From positions 62,001 through 126,000 of the forward strand of contig CAWKFQ010000014.1 in the NCBI GenBank assembly GCA_963848955.1: a DNA stretch of 64,000 nucleotides, written 5' to 3'. Shown here in pieces: positions 1 to 9,212 of this stretch (the stretch's first letter is position 1; every line of letters starts with the position of its first letter). The notes under the pieces were generated by a model, which was given only the letters and a program-made list of their open reading frames with translations, was not told the origin of the DNA and searched no databases. Source of the DNA: DASUPK01 sp963848955. Its GTDB lineage: Bacteria; Actinomycetota; Thermoleophilia; Solirubrobacterales; 70-9. The position numbers were made by a program, and so were the translations under genes.

Positions 1-392
1 GCGGCTTTCTCAACATCCGCGACACCCTCCAGTGCGTCGAGCTGGCCGTCAACAACCCGGCCGACGCCGGCGAGTACCGCGTCTTCAACCAGTTCACCGA
101 GAGCTTCTCGGTCAGCCAGCTCGCCGAGCTCGTCCAGACTGCCGCAGCCGAGTTGGGTATCGAGGTCGAGATCGAGCATGTCGAGAACCCGCGGGTCGAG
201 CTCGAGGAGCACTACTACAACCCGGTCCACACCAAGCTGCTCGACCTGGGACTCGAGCCGAGCCACCTCGGCGACGAGCTGGTCCGCTCGATGCTGAAGA
301 CCATCGAGCGGTACCGCGACCGGGTGATCGACTCCGCGATCGATCCGCGGACGCAGTGGAAGCCGTCGCAGGAGCCCGCAGGAGCGCGCTAG
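1..392 (+). CDS. sqdB: UDP-sulfoquinovose synthase, C-terminal part (5' end outside window)
   Basis: The window opens inside this gene and shows about its last 130 residues. SqdB joins sulfite to UDP-glucose to make UDP-sulfoquinovose, the head-group donor for the sulfolipid SQDG; it is a cytosolic short-chain dehydrogenase-fold enzyme. The visible part contains FNQFTESFSV followed by NPRVELEEHYYNPVHTKL, the C-terminal block typical of bacterial and plant SqdB/SQD1, and a final tryptophan-lysine stretch before the TAG stop. The NAD-binding and catalytic parts lie to the left and cannot be checked. A generic NAD-dependent epimerase is the alternative, but the EEHYYN block argues for SqdB. Confidence 0.85.
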   Translation, partial: GFLNIRDTLQCVELAVNNPADAGEYRVFNQFTESFSVSQLAELVQTAAAELGIEVEIEHVENPRVELEEHYYNPVHTKLLDLGLEPSHLGDELVRSMLKTIERYRDRVIDSAIDPRTQWKPSQEPAGAR

Positions 393-395
393 CCG

Positions 396-441
396 CGAAC
401 GTCCCGGAGTGCTCGCTGTAGGGGGGGTTGCGGGACGTTCG
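396..441. repeat. 11-bp perfect inverted repeat between sqdB and ilvB
   Basis: The arms CGAACGTCCCG (396-406) and CGGGACGTTCG (431-441) are exact reverse complements separated by 24 bases. The repeat sits just after the sqdB stop and about 40 bases before the ilvB -10 box. No T-run follows, so it is not a standard intrinsic terminator. A regulator-binding site for ilvBN or an RNA hairpin ending sqdB transcription are both possible. Confidence 0.6.
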
Positions 442-480
442 GCCGGTTCTCTCCGTTCGCGCCCGCCGAGGGCGCTTGGC

Positions 481-486
481 TACTAT
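481..486 (+). promoter_or_regulatory. -10 box (TACTAT) placing ilvB transcription at its start codon
   Basis: TACTAT is followed by six bases and then the ilvB ATG. With the usual distance from -10 to the first transcribed base, the mRNA would begin at or next to the ATG, so ilvB is probably leaderless. No convincing -35 hexamer is visible, and there is no Shine-Dalgarno sequence before the ATG. Confidence 0.5.
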
Positions 487-492
487 CGCCCC

Positions 493-2174
493 ATGCGCGC
501 TGCTGACGCTCTCATGGAGGCTCTCAAGGCCGAAGGGACGCAACACATCTTCGGCATTCCCGGTGGCGCGAACCTGCCGATCTACGACGCCGTCTACGAC
601 GCCGAGATCACCCATATCCAGGCGCGTCACGAGCAGGGCGCGGGCCACATGGCCGAGGGCTACGCGAAGGCGTCAGGGCGGGTGGGCGTGGCGTTCGCCA
701 CCTCCGGCCCGGGCGCGACCAACCTGGTCACCCGATCGCCGACGCGATCATGGACTCGGTCCCGACCGTCTTCGTCACCGGCCAGGTCCGCACCGAGCTG
801 ATCGGCACCGATGGCTTCCAGGAGGCCGACGTCAACGGCATCACGATGCCGATCGTCAAGCACAGCTTCATGGTCCAGGACCCGCGGAAGATCCCGGAGT
901 ACGTCCACGCCGCCTTCCACATCGCCTCGACCGGCCGGCCGGGCCCGGTCCTGGTCGACATCCCACAGGACCTCTCCCGAGCGGACATCGACTACGAGCC
1001 GATCACGGACGCTCCCAACTTGCCGGGCTACAAGCCTTCCACCGAGGGGAACATCAAGCAGATCCGGATCGCCGCCAAGGCGCTCGCCAACTCCCAGCGG
1101 CCGGTGATCTACGTCGGCGGCGGCGTCGATCAACGCCAATGCGTCCGAGGAGCTGCGCGAGCTCTGCCTCTCCGACAACTTCCCCGTCACCAGCACGGTG
1201 ATGGGCCTCGGCGCCTTCCCGGCGCCGCACGAGCAGTGGCTCGGGATGCTCGGCATGCACGGCACGCGCACCGCCAACTACGCGATGGACAACGCCGATC
1301 TGATCATCGCGATCGGCGCCCGCTTCGACGACCGGATCACCGGCAAGCTCTCCGAGTTCGCACCGCGGGCGAAGTTCGTCCACATCGACATCGATCCCGC
1401 CGAGATCTCCAAGAACGTCCCGGCCCACATCCCGATCGTCGGCGACGCCAAGGAGGTCCTGCCGAAGCTGACCAAGGAGTACCGCGCCCTGAAGGCGGAT
1501 CGCAGTCGCTTCGATCGCCTGGTGGGACCAGATCCACGCCTGGCAGCAGGAGTACCCGCTCGGCTACGAGGACTCGTCCGACAACGAGATCAAGCCGCAG
1601 CGGATGATCCAGGCGATGTACGCGGCGACGGAGGGCGACGCGATCATCACCTCCGACGTCGGCCAGCACCAGATGTGGTGCGCGCAGTACTACGACTTCG
1701 CCAAGCCGCGGCGCTGGATCAACTCCGGCGGCCTCGGGACGATGGGCTTCGGCCTGCCGTCGGCGATCGGCGCCAAGGTCGCCTGCCCCGACGAGACCGT
1801 CGTCTGCCTCGCCGGCGACGGCAGCCTGATCATGACCTGCCAGGAGTTCGCCACCGCCGTGCGGCACGACATCCCGGTCAAGGTCTTCCTGATGAACAAC
1901 GGCTACTTCGGCATGGTCCGCCAGTGGCAGGAGCTCTTCTGGGACGGCCGCTACTGGTCGGTCGAGATGGGCCCCAGCCCCGACTGGCCGAAGCTCGCCG
2001 AGGCCTTCGGCGTGAACGGGAATGATGGTCGACGACAAGAACGAGGTCGAGGGCGCGATGCGCGAGGCGCTCGCCACCGACGGCCCGGTGCTGCTGGACG
2101 TCCGCGTCACCAAGGAGGAGAACTGCTACCCGATGATCCCGGCCGGCGCCGCCGCCCGGGACATGGTGGGCTGA
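493..2174 (+). CDS. ilvB: Acetolactate synthase large subunit (read across frameshifts)
   Basis: Catalytic subunit of acetohydroxyacid synthase, the ThDP/FAD enzyme that condenses two pyruvates, or pyruvate with 2-oxobutyrate, as the first common step to valine, leucine and isoleucine. Seen: an N-terminal ThDP-binding region (IFGIPGGANLPIYDAV), a central domain, and the C-terminal ThDP motif starting LAGDGSLIMTCQEFATAV and running into MNNGYFGMVRQWQ. The reading frame changes near 728, 1128, 1520 and 2021, yet the protein sequence is continuous over those points. At 728 a run of four C appears reduced to three; at 2021 an A looks duplicated. These look like read errors. ilvN follows after five bases. 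Confidence 0.9.
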
Positions 2175-2179
2175 GCGCG

Positions 2180-2734
2180 ATGGAAGCCGGCACACCCGAT
2201 CTGATCAAGCTCGAGGACCTGGAGGCCGCCGCTGGCCTGCTCACCGGCCGCAAGCACGTCCTCTCGATCCTGGTCGAGAACCGCCCCGGCGTCCTCGCCC
2301 GGATCGCCGGCCTCTTCAGCCGCCGCGGCTTCAACATCGACACCCTCGCCGTCGGCCCGACCGACGACCCCGACATCTCGCGGATCACGCTGACCCTCGA
2401 CGGCGCCGTTCACCCGATCGACCAGGTGACGAAGCAGCTCCACAAGCTCGTCAACGTGATCAAGATCCGCGACATGGAGCCGGGCGAGACGATCGCCCGC
2501 GAGATGGCCCTGTTCAAGGTCTCGGCGCCGGTCGAGAGCCGCGCCGAGATCATGCAGTTCGCCGAGATCTTCCGCGCCAAGATCGTCGACGTCTCGCGCC
2601 GCTCGCTGACGATCGAGATCACCGGCAGCGCGGACAAGATCGAGGCCTTCGAGCGGATGATCCGCCCGCACGGCCTGATCGAGATGGTGCGCACGGGCGA
2701 GGTCGCGATCGCCCGCTCCAAGTCGGACGCCTGA
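2180..2734 (+). CDS. ilvN: Acetolactate synthase small (regulatory) subunit
   Basis: Regulatory subunit of acetohydroxyacid synthase, which activates IlvB and carries the feedback site for branched-chain amino acids. The 184-residue length is normal. An ACT domain lies at about residues 25-100, with the conserved opening HVLSILVENRPGVLARIAGL and then FSRRGFNIDTLAVG; the C-terminal domain has the usual DVSRRSLTIEITG segment. The ATG lies five bases after the ilvB stop, so the two are one transcript. No frameshift is seen. Confidence 0.95.
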   Translation: MEAGTPDLIKLEDLEAAAGLLTGRKHVLSILVENRPGVLARIAGLFSRRGFNIDTLAVGPTDDPDISRITLTLDGAVHPIDQVTKQLHKLVNVIKIRDMEPGETIAREMALFKVSAPVESRAEIMQFAEIFRAKIVDVSRRSLTIEITGSADKIEAFERMIRPHGLIEMVRTGEVAIARSKSDA

Positions 2735-2776
2735 TGCGCCAGGCTGCGCGATAGCGCAACCCGTTTAGTGAAGCCC

Positions 2777-4202
2777 ATGGGGGTCGCGGCCGAATCCACC
2801 GAGACGCTGTTGGCCGGTCTCGAGGCCGCCCTGTCCCGCGCGGATCTCGATCGTCCCACTCGCCTCGTCTCGGCGACGGTCGAGATCGACCCCGACGTGG
2901 ACCCGGCGGCGCTCGCCGTCGGGGTCGAGGCTGGCGGCGGACCGCTGGTTCTGCTGGGAGCAGCCGGATCGCGCGGCTTCGCGATCGCCGGAATCGGTGC
3001 AGCCACGGCGGTGATCGCAGGGGAGAGGAGCGCTTCGCGGACCTGGCGGAGCGGTGCGCCGCGTGCGGTCCATGACCGGGAGGCGGAGGAGCCGGCGCGA
3101 GCTGCCGCCGGGCGCCGGGCCGGTCTGGGCCGCGGGGCTTCGCGTTCGCCCATCGGCGGTGGGTCGGATCCGCACTGGTCGTCGCTTCCTCCCGCGCTCG
3201 CGGTCCTGCCCGAGGTCTCGATCGCCCGCGGGCCGGAGGGCGCCTTCCTGACCGCATCGATCTTCCTCGAGCCGGGGACGGACCCGGAGCAGCCTGATGC
3301 AGCGCGCCGCCGGCAGGATCGGGGCTCTGCGCGCGGCCGTTCTCACGCCCGCCGACCCGCACCCGAGTGCGGCCACTCAGATCTTCGGCCGCTACTCCCC
3401 AGAGCGCTACGAGAGGATCGTGGCCGCGGCGGTCGAGCGCATCCGCTCCACGGACATCGAGAAGGTCGTGCTCGCGCGCGAGCTGACGGTCGAGGCCCCC
3501 GCAGCCCATGATCCGGCTGCGCTGTTCGGCGCCCTGCGCGATCTCTTCCCGTCCTGCTTCTGCTTCTGCTGTCGGCACCCGGAGGCTGCCTTCCTCGGCG
3601 CGAGCCCCGAACTGCTGGTGCGCCGCCGCGGGGCCGGTGGCGGCAACGGTCGCGCTCGCCGGGCTCGACCGCCCGCAGCGCGGACCCCGCCGTCGACGAC
3701 CACCTCGGCGAGGCGCTGCTGCGCAGCCCCAAGGAGCGGAACGAGCACGGGATCGTCGTGCGGCGGATCGAGCGCGACCCTGCGACCGCACGTCCGTCTG
3801 GGTCCAGTCCGAGGGCCGAGCCGTGCGTGGTCAAGGTCGCGAACATCCAGCATCTGGCGACGCCGATCCGCGCCCAGCTGGCGGAGTCGCGCTAGCGCGA
3901 TCGAGCTGGCGGGCTTGCTGCACCCGACCCCCGCGGTCGGCGGCGAGCCACGCGGCGCCGGCGCTGGAGCTGATCGGCGAGCTCGAGGGGATCGACCGCG
4001 GCTGGTACGCCGGCCCGGTCGGCTGGATGGACGCCGCCGAGGACGGCGAGTTCTGCGTCGGCCTGCGCTCCGCGCTCGCTTCGCGACCGCAGCGCGCACC
4101 TCTTCGCCGGCTGCGGGCATCGTCGCCGACTCCGACCCCGCCGCCGAGCTGCAGAGAACCGAGCTCAAGCTCGAGGCGCTGCTGCCGCTGCTAGCCGGCT
4201 GA
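2777..4202 (+). CDS. menF: Isochorismate synthase (read across many frameshifts)
   Basis: Converts chorismate to isochorismate, the entry step of menaquinone synthesis. Pieces of the protein appear in all three frames in the right order: RYSPERYERIV and IEKVVLARELTV, the GASPELLVRR segment, the SPKERNEH...VVRRIERDL block, QHLATPIRAQL, LLHPTPAVGG, GWYAGPVGWMDA and LFAGCGIVADSDP, all conserved in MenF/EntC and related chorismate-binding enzymes. At least six single-base shifts are needed. In another setting this would be called a pseudogene, but nearby essential genes show the same damage, so sequence error is more likely. GTG at 2768 is an alternative start. It converges with the men operon on the other strand. 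Confidence 0.8.
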
Positions 4203-4512
4203 GCTCGCTTCGCCCTGGGTCTCGGCGCGGAGCAGCACCGTCCAGGGGCGAATGCTCTCGGTCGCGTGCAGTTCCTCCGGCCAGGGGTCATCGGCGAGGC
4301 GGGCCCGGATCTCCGCCTCGTCCTTCGCCTCGATCACGAGCAGTGCGTTCTCGCCGTCACCCTCACCGATGGGGCCCCCGAGGATGATGAACCCCTCCTC
4401 AGTCAGCAGATCCATGAAGGCCGCGTGCTCCTGCCAGCCCTGCTGCTCGCGCCGCGGCCGGGAATGGTCCCAAGCGGGGCCTTTCGCGCGCTCAACCAGG
4501 AAGTAGGCCCAC
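4191..4512 (-). CDS. YCII-related protein at the end of the men operon
   Basis: A small dimeric alpha-beta barrel protein of the YCII family, about 105 residues. Its C-terminal 74 residues are open from an internal ATG; upstream, the same frame continues without a stop through AYFLVERAKGPAWDHS, which is the usual N-terminal strand of YCII proteins. A GTG at 4512 would give MAYFLVERAKG if one G of a GGG run were removed, so the start is probably hidden by a one-base error. It lies 11 bases after menD and its end overlaps the end of menF on the other strand. YCII proteins have no general known reaction, so a role in menaquinone synthesis is not implied. Confidence 0.6.
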
Positions 4513-4522
4513 GTACCCGAGT

Positions 4523-6297
4523 CTATGCCCGCCCCGGCCGTGCGACGGCCTCCCTGGCCGCCTGCGAGAGCTCCCGGTGGAGCTCCAGGTTTCGCGTCCG
4601 GTCCGTGCGGACCACGATCATCTGGGCGTCCCCGGCCATCGCCTCGTCCAGCTCGCCCGGGGAGGAGGGCATGGCAACGGTCAGGTCGAAGAGTCGCGCC
4701 GCCTCCGCAGGGTCACGCCCGGCCGGCGTCCCGAGCAGGGCCTCGAACTCCGTCTCCGGCATCGCCTCCCGCTGAGGCAGGAAGTGGAAGATCCCACCGC
4801 CCGAGTTGTCGATCACGATCAGGCGGAGCTCGGGAGCATGGCTCACGGCGGCGAGCCCGCCGATGTCGTGGAAGAGGGCCAGGTCGCCGAGCACCGCCCA
4901 GGTGCGGCTGCCGCTCCCCGTGCATACGCCGGCCGATGTGGAGACCAGGCCGTCGATCCCGTTCGCGCCCCGATTCGAGGCAAAGCGGACCCCTCGGGGC
5001 CGGGGCGCAGGAAGGCCTCGAGATCGCGAACCGGCATGCTCGAGGCAGCGAACACCGAATCGCCGTCCCTCACCGCACGGCCCAGCGCCTGCCAGATGCC
5101 GGGCTCGCTGAGCTCGCCGAGGGAGGAAAGATGGCCGTCGACCGCGTCGCGCACAGCCTGCTCGGCCTCGAGCCAGCCCGTCGCAAACGGCGAGCCGGCA
5201 ACCGCCGCGGCCCCGGGGCGCAGCCGGGAAAGCCGTTCCGTCAGCGCCCGCGCGGTCCCCGCGGGATCTGACCGCATCAGCGTGGCTGCGCGGCGCGTCG
5301 GCTCCCGCCACTCGCCGGCGGGATCGATGACGATCTGCTCGAGGTCGTCGATCGCAACGAGCCACTGCCGCAGCGGCTTGCTGGTGGGCAGGTCGCCGAA
5401 CCGGATCACCAGCTCGGGCTCGAGATCCTGGAGCCGGTCCCGCACGATCGCGTCGTAGGTGGTGACCAGCAGCGAGCGATCGTGCGGTCCCCGTCGCAGC
5501 TGGGAGGTCGGCTCGGCCAGGATCGGATAGCCCGCGGCCGCGGCGAGCTCGGCGACCGGCCCGGCGAGCCGGGGATCGGGCTGGCGCCCGGCCACGATCA
5601 GCCCGCGGGGCACGGACTCGATCCGCTCCGCGAGTCGATCGAGCATCGTCTCGTCGGCGCGAGGAGCCGCCGGCGTGACGGCGTGAAGGGGCGCATTGCC
5701 CCGCCCTTCGAGCGCGAGCGGATCGATGGCCGTGACCTGACCCTGCATCGGGACGGGAGCGAGTGGCTCCCGCCAGGGAACGTTGAGGTGCACCGGACCG
5801 GGGCGGGGGTCACCCAGCGCCGAGGCGTAGGCGCGGCAGGCAACCGAGCGGAAGTGGAGGAGGCCATCGTCGTTCGCCTCGTGCGTCCCGACCTCGCAGA
5901 ACCAGCGGACCGCATCGCCGTAGAGCTTGAGCTGGTCAATCGTCTGGCCCGCGCCGATGTCGCGGAGCTCCGGAGGCCGATCGGCAGTGAGCACGATCAT
6001 CGGCACCCCCGCCTCGTCGGCCTCGACGATGGACGGGTGCAGGTTGGCGGCGGCCGATCCGGAGGTGCACAGCACGACGGCAGGGATGCCGGTGGCGAGG
6101 GCCGTCCCGAGCGCGAAGAAGCCGGCGCTGCGCTCGTCGAGGATCACGCTCACCTCGATCTCCGGCTGGCGCCAGAGGGCGACGGCGAGTGGGGTGGAGC
6201 GCGAGCCGGGCGAGAGCGCCGCCCTGCGGACGCCGCTCCGGGCCAGCTCCTCGACCATGGCGGAGGCGAGGGCGGTGTTGCGGTTGGTTACGTCCAC
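4523..6297 (-). CDS. menD: SEPHCHC synthase MenD (one frameshift)
   Basis: ThDP-dependent enzyme that adds the succinic semialdehyde unit of 2-oxoglutarate to isochorismate, giving 2-succinyl-5-enolpyruvyl-6-hydroxy-3-cyclohexene-1-carboxylate. Seen: N-terminal NRNTALASAMVEELARSGV and LSPGSRSTPLAVAL, the VVLCTSGSAAANLHPSIVEA block that is diagnostic for MenD, and the C-terminal ThDP segment GDLALFHDIGGL...LIVIDNSGGGIF. The frame changes near 4990, after FLRPGPEG, and continues correctly. It is fourth in the minus-strand operon, 15 bases after menC. Confidence 0.92.
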
Positions 6298-6312
6298 CGC
6301 CCGAACGGTAGT

Positions 6313-7396
6313 TCAGCCGAGGCGGCGCGCCGCAAGCGCCTCTTCGTCGATCTCCACGCCGAGGCCGGGCCTCTGGTCGAGATGAAGCTCGTCGCCGACC
6401 GCGTTCGCCCCGCGGCCCACCGTCGCCGAGAAGAGCCGCTCGGTGGCGAGGCCGTGCGCCACCCCCGCGTCGCCGCCGCGTGCCCGAAGGGCCTGCACGG
6501 CATGAGCGGCCGCGGTGATGCCCACCGGTCCCTCCAGCGAGCTCGAGAGATACGACGGGATCGTCTCCGCGATCTCGAGGGCCGCGCCCAGTCCACCGAC
6601 CTTGGCGACCTTGACCGCGGCCACGTCGCAGGCGTCCAGCTCGCCGCGCGCGGCGTGCGTCGAACGGTGAGACGAGGCTCTCGTCGGCCGCGATCATCAC
6701 CTGCACTCGCCGGCGCAGATCCACCATCTGCTCGAAGGTGCCGACCGGCTGCTCCGCGAGCTCGATCCTGTGGCGGGCAAGCGCCTCGAGCCGATCGGCG
6801 GCCTCATCGACACCCCAGGCCCCGTTCGCGTCCACCCGGATCGCGATCTCATCGCCGAGCGTCTGCCTGACGGTGGCCACCTGGGTCACATCCCCCGCGA
6901 CGCCGACCTTGAGCTTGTACGTGCTGAAGCCCTCGGCCTGCCATGCCTCGAGCATGGACCGGGTGGCCGAGGGATTGGCTGCCGGCAGCGTCGCATTGCA
7001 GGTCACCGGGGCTGCCTCCTGCGCGCCGAGCAGACGCCAGACCGGCTCGCCTGAGGCGCGCCCGACCAGGTCATGCAGGGCGATGTCGACCGCCGCAACC
7101 GCCTGGGGCGATGCCCCGCGATTGCGGCACCGAGCGATCGCCGACCAGATTCGCTTCGGTTCGACCTCGCCGTCGAGCAGCCCGGGCCAGCAGCGGTCTC
7201 GGATCTCGGCGGCGATTCGCTCGATGCCGATCCCCCCGCGCAGCGAGAGAGCGGCCGTCTCGCCCCATCCCACGAGGCCCTCGCCGCGGATCCTCACCAG
7301 GATCAACTCTCGCTCGCGGAGCTCCCCGCGCGCGGTGATGTATGGCTCCCGAAACGGCAGCGAGTAGGGGATGACCTCGATCTCCTCCAGCCGCAC
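6313..7396 (-). CDS. menC: o-Succinylbenzoate synthase MenC (one frameshift)
   Basis: Enolase-superfamily enzyme that dehydrates SHCHC to o-succinylbenzoate. Visible superfamily residues in order: TYKLKVG (catalytic Lys), AIRVDANGAW (metal Asp), LAEQPV (metal Glu), IAADES (metal Asp) and, after a frame change near 6655, VAAVKVAKVGG (second catalytic Lys). The length of about 360 residues is normal. Members of this family may also act as N-acylamino acid racemases, but the position between menA and menD settles the role. It starts 22 bases after the menA stop. Confidence 0.9.
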
Positions 7397-7418
7397 GGGC
7401 CGATGCTACGCGGCGACT

Positions 7419-8300
7419 CTAAGCCGCGATGAGAAGCCCGGCTGAGACGAGCAGGCTGAAGACGCCGAGGAGAGCACCGGTTCCGGCCAGGGCGCCGTTG
7501 AGCGCCGGGCCGTCCGTGCGGTTGAGCACCGCCCGGGTCGGCTTGATCGCGAGCGGGGCCGAGGCCAAGCCGAGCAGCGCCCACCACGGGCCGCCGTTCG
7601 CGGCGAGGGTCACGAGCAGAGCGAGATACGCGCCGCCGATCAGCGCGAGGTAGAACCGACGTGCTCCCTCGCGACCCATGCGAACCGCCAACGTGTGCTT
7701 GCCCGCGCGGCGGTCCGTTTCGATGTCGCGCACGTTGTTGACCACCAGGATCGCGGTGGCCAGGCAGCCGACCGCGATGGAGAGCCCGAAGGGCAGCCAG
7801 TCGAGCCGCTCGAGCTGGACGTAGTAGGAGCCGTTGACGGCGACCAGGCCGAAGAAGAGGAAGACGAAGAGCTCGCCGAGGCCCGCGTAGCCGTACGGCC
7901 GGGGCCCGCCCGTGTAGAGGACGCCGGCGGCGATGGAGGCGACGCCGACCGCGATGATCACCCACCCGGCGACCGTGGCGAGGTAGATCCCAGCAGCCAC
8001 GGCGACCCCGAACGCGAGCCAGGTTGCGACCAGCACACGCTGCGGAGCGACGAGCCCGGCCGAGGTGACCCGGACCGGGCCGAGCCGGTCGACCGTGTCG
8101 GCACCACGCTTGGCGTCCGAGTAGTCGTTGGCGAGGTTCGTCCCGATCTGGATGAAGATCGAGCCGATCAGGGCCGCGATGAAGGCCCCCACCCGCGGCA
8201 GCTCGCCCGCGTTCTCGATCGCCGCCGCTGTCCCGACCAGCACGGGTGCGATCGCCGCCGGCAGCGTCCGGGGACGCGCCGCCATCAGCCAGATCCTCAA
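7419..8300 (-). CDS. menA: 1,4-Dihydroxy-2-naphthoate polyprenyltransferase
   Basis: UbiA-family integral membrane enzyme that attaches the isoprenoid tail to DHNA, forming demethylmenaquinone. The 293-residue protein has the two aspartate-rich motifs of the family: NLANDYSDAKRGADTVDR at about residues 60-77 and DIETDRRAGKHTLAVRMG at about 190-207, with eight or so hydrophobic segments between and after them. The first possible start is a TTG one base after the menB stop; an in-frame ATG at 8285, giving MAARPRTLPAA, is the more usual start and keeps the whole domain. Confidence 0.93.
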   Translation of the reverse strand: MRIWLMAARPRTLPAAIAPVLVGTAAAIENAGELPRVGAFIAALIGSIFIQIGTNLANDYSDAKRGADTVDRLGPVRVTSAGLVAPQRVLVATWLAFGVAVAAGIYLATVAGWVIIAVGVASIAAGVLYTGGPRPYGYAGLGELFVFLFFGLVAVNGSYYVQLERLDWLPFGLSIAVGCLATAILVVNNVRDIETDRRAGKHTLAVRMGREGARRFYLALIGGAYLALLVTLAANGGPWWALLGLASAPLAIKPTRAVLNRTDGPALNGALAGTGALLGVFSLLVSAGLLIAA

Positions 8301-8301
8301 C

Positions 8302-9192
8302 TCAGGGCCTCTTCGGGTACTTGGAGAAGTCCGGACTGCGTCCCTGCTGGTAGGCGTTGCGCCCCTCCTGGCCCTCCTCGGTCATATAGAAGAGCAGCGT
8401 CGCGTCATGGGACAGCTGCTGGATTCCGGTCAGCCCGTCCTCGGTCGCGTTGAAGCTCGCCTTGAGCAGTCGCAGGGAGAGGGGAGAGAGGGCGGCCATC
8501 TCGCGGCACCAGGCGACGGTCTCGCGCTCCAGCTGATCGAGGGGGACGACGGTGTTGACGAGCCCCATGTCGAGCGCCTCCTCGGCGTCGTAGAGGCGGG
8601 AGAGGAACCAGATCTCCTTGGCCTTCTTCACCCCGACGTTGCGGGCGAGCAGGGAGGAGCCGAAGCCGCCGTCGAAGCTGCCGACACGGGGCCCGGTCTG
8701 GCCGAAGACCGCGTTGTCGCCAGCGATCGTCAGGTCACAGACCAGATGGAGGATGTGCCCTCCGCCCACCGCGTAGCCGGCCACCATCGCGACCACCGGC
8801 TTGGGCAGGCGGCGGATCTGGACGTGGAGGTCGCCGACGTCCAGTCGCCCGACGCCCTGCTCGGCGACCTCGTCGTCGCCGATATAGCCGTCGTCCCCGC
8901 GGATGCGCTGGTCGCCTCCGGAACAGAACGCCTCGTTGCCCGCCCCAGTGAAGATGATCGTCGCGACCTCGATGTCGTCCCTGGCCCGGGTGAACGCGTC
9001 GCGCAGCTCGGCCAGGGTGGGGGGGCGGAAGGCGTTGTGGACCTCGGGACGGTTGATCGAGATCTTCGCGATCGAGTCGCCGCGCTCATAGATCACGTCC
9101 TCGTAATCCCCCTCGGCGCGCCACTCGATTGGTGCGTAGAGCTGATCCTCCGGCGGGGCGTCCTTGTGGCGTCTCGGCACGGCGGCAACCAT
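8302..9192 (-). CDS. menB: 1,4-Dihydroxy-2-naphthoyl-CoA synthase
   Basis: Crotonase-fold enzyme that closes the second ring of o-succinylbenzoyl-CoA. Seen in the 296-residue protein: INRPEVHNAFRP, the oxyanion-hole region FCSGGDQRIRG, the disordered-loop region with DVGDLHVQIRRLPKPVVAMV, YAVGGGHILHLVCDLTIA, and FGQTGPRVGSFDGGFGSS. The QTGP segment carries Gly at the position associated with the bicarbonate-using MenB type; members that supply their own carboxylate have Asp there (established family knowledge, position judged by eye). It is the first gene of the minus-strand men operon and is divergent from menE. Confidence 0.95.
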   Translation of the reverse strand: MVAAVPRRHKDAPPEDQLYAPIEWRAEGDYEDVIYERGDSIAKISINRPEVHNAFRPPTLAELRDAFTRARDDIEVATIIFTGAGNEAFCSGGDQRIRGDDGYIGDDEVAEQGVGRLDVGDLHVQIRRLPKPVVAMVAGYAVGGGHILHLVCDLTIAGDNAVFGQTGPRVGSFDGGFGSSLLARNVGVKKAKEIWFLSRLYDAEEALDMGLVNTVVPLDQLERETVAWCREMAALSPLSLRLLKASFNATEDGLTGIQQLSHDATLLFYMTEEGQEGRNAYQQGRSPDFSKYPKRP

Positions 9193-9212
9193 AGCACCTG
9201 GTTCCCTTGCCC

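Noticed and set aside
2777..4202. menF as a true pseudogene
   Set aside because: All conserved blocks remain, and essential tyrS shows the same density of frameshifts, so sequence error is the simpler explanation.
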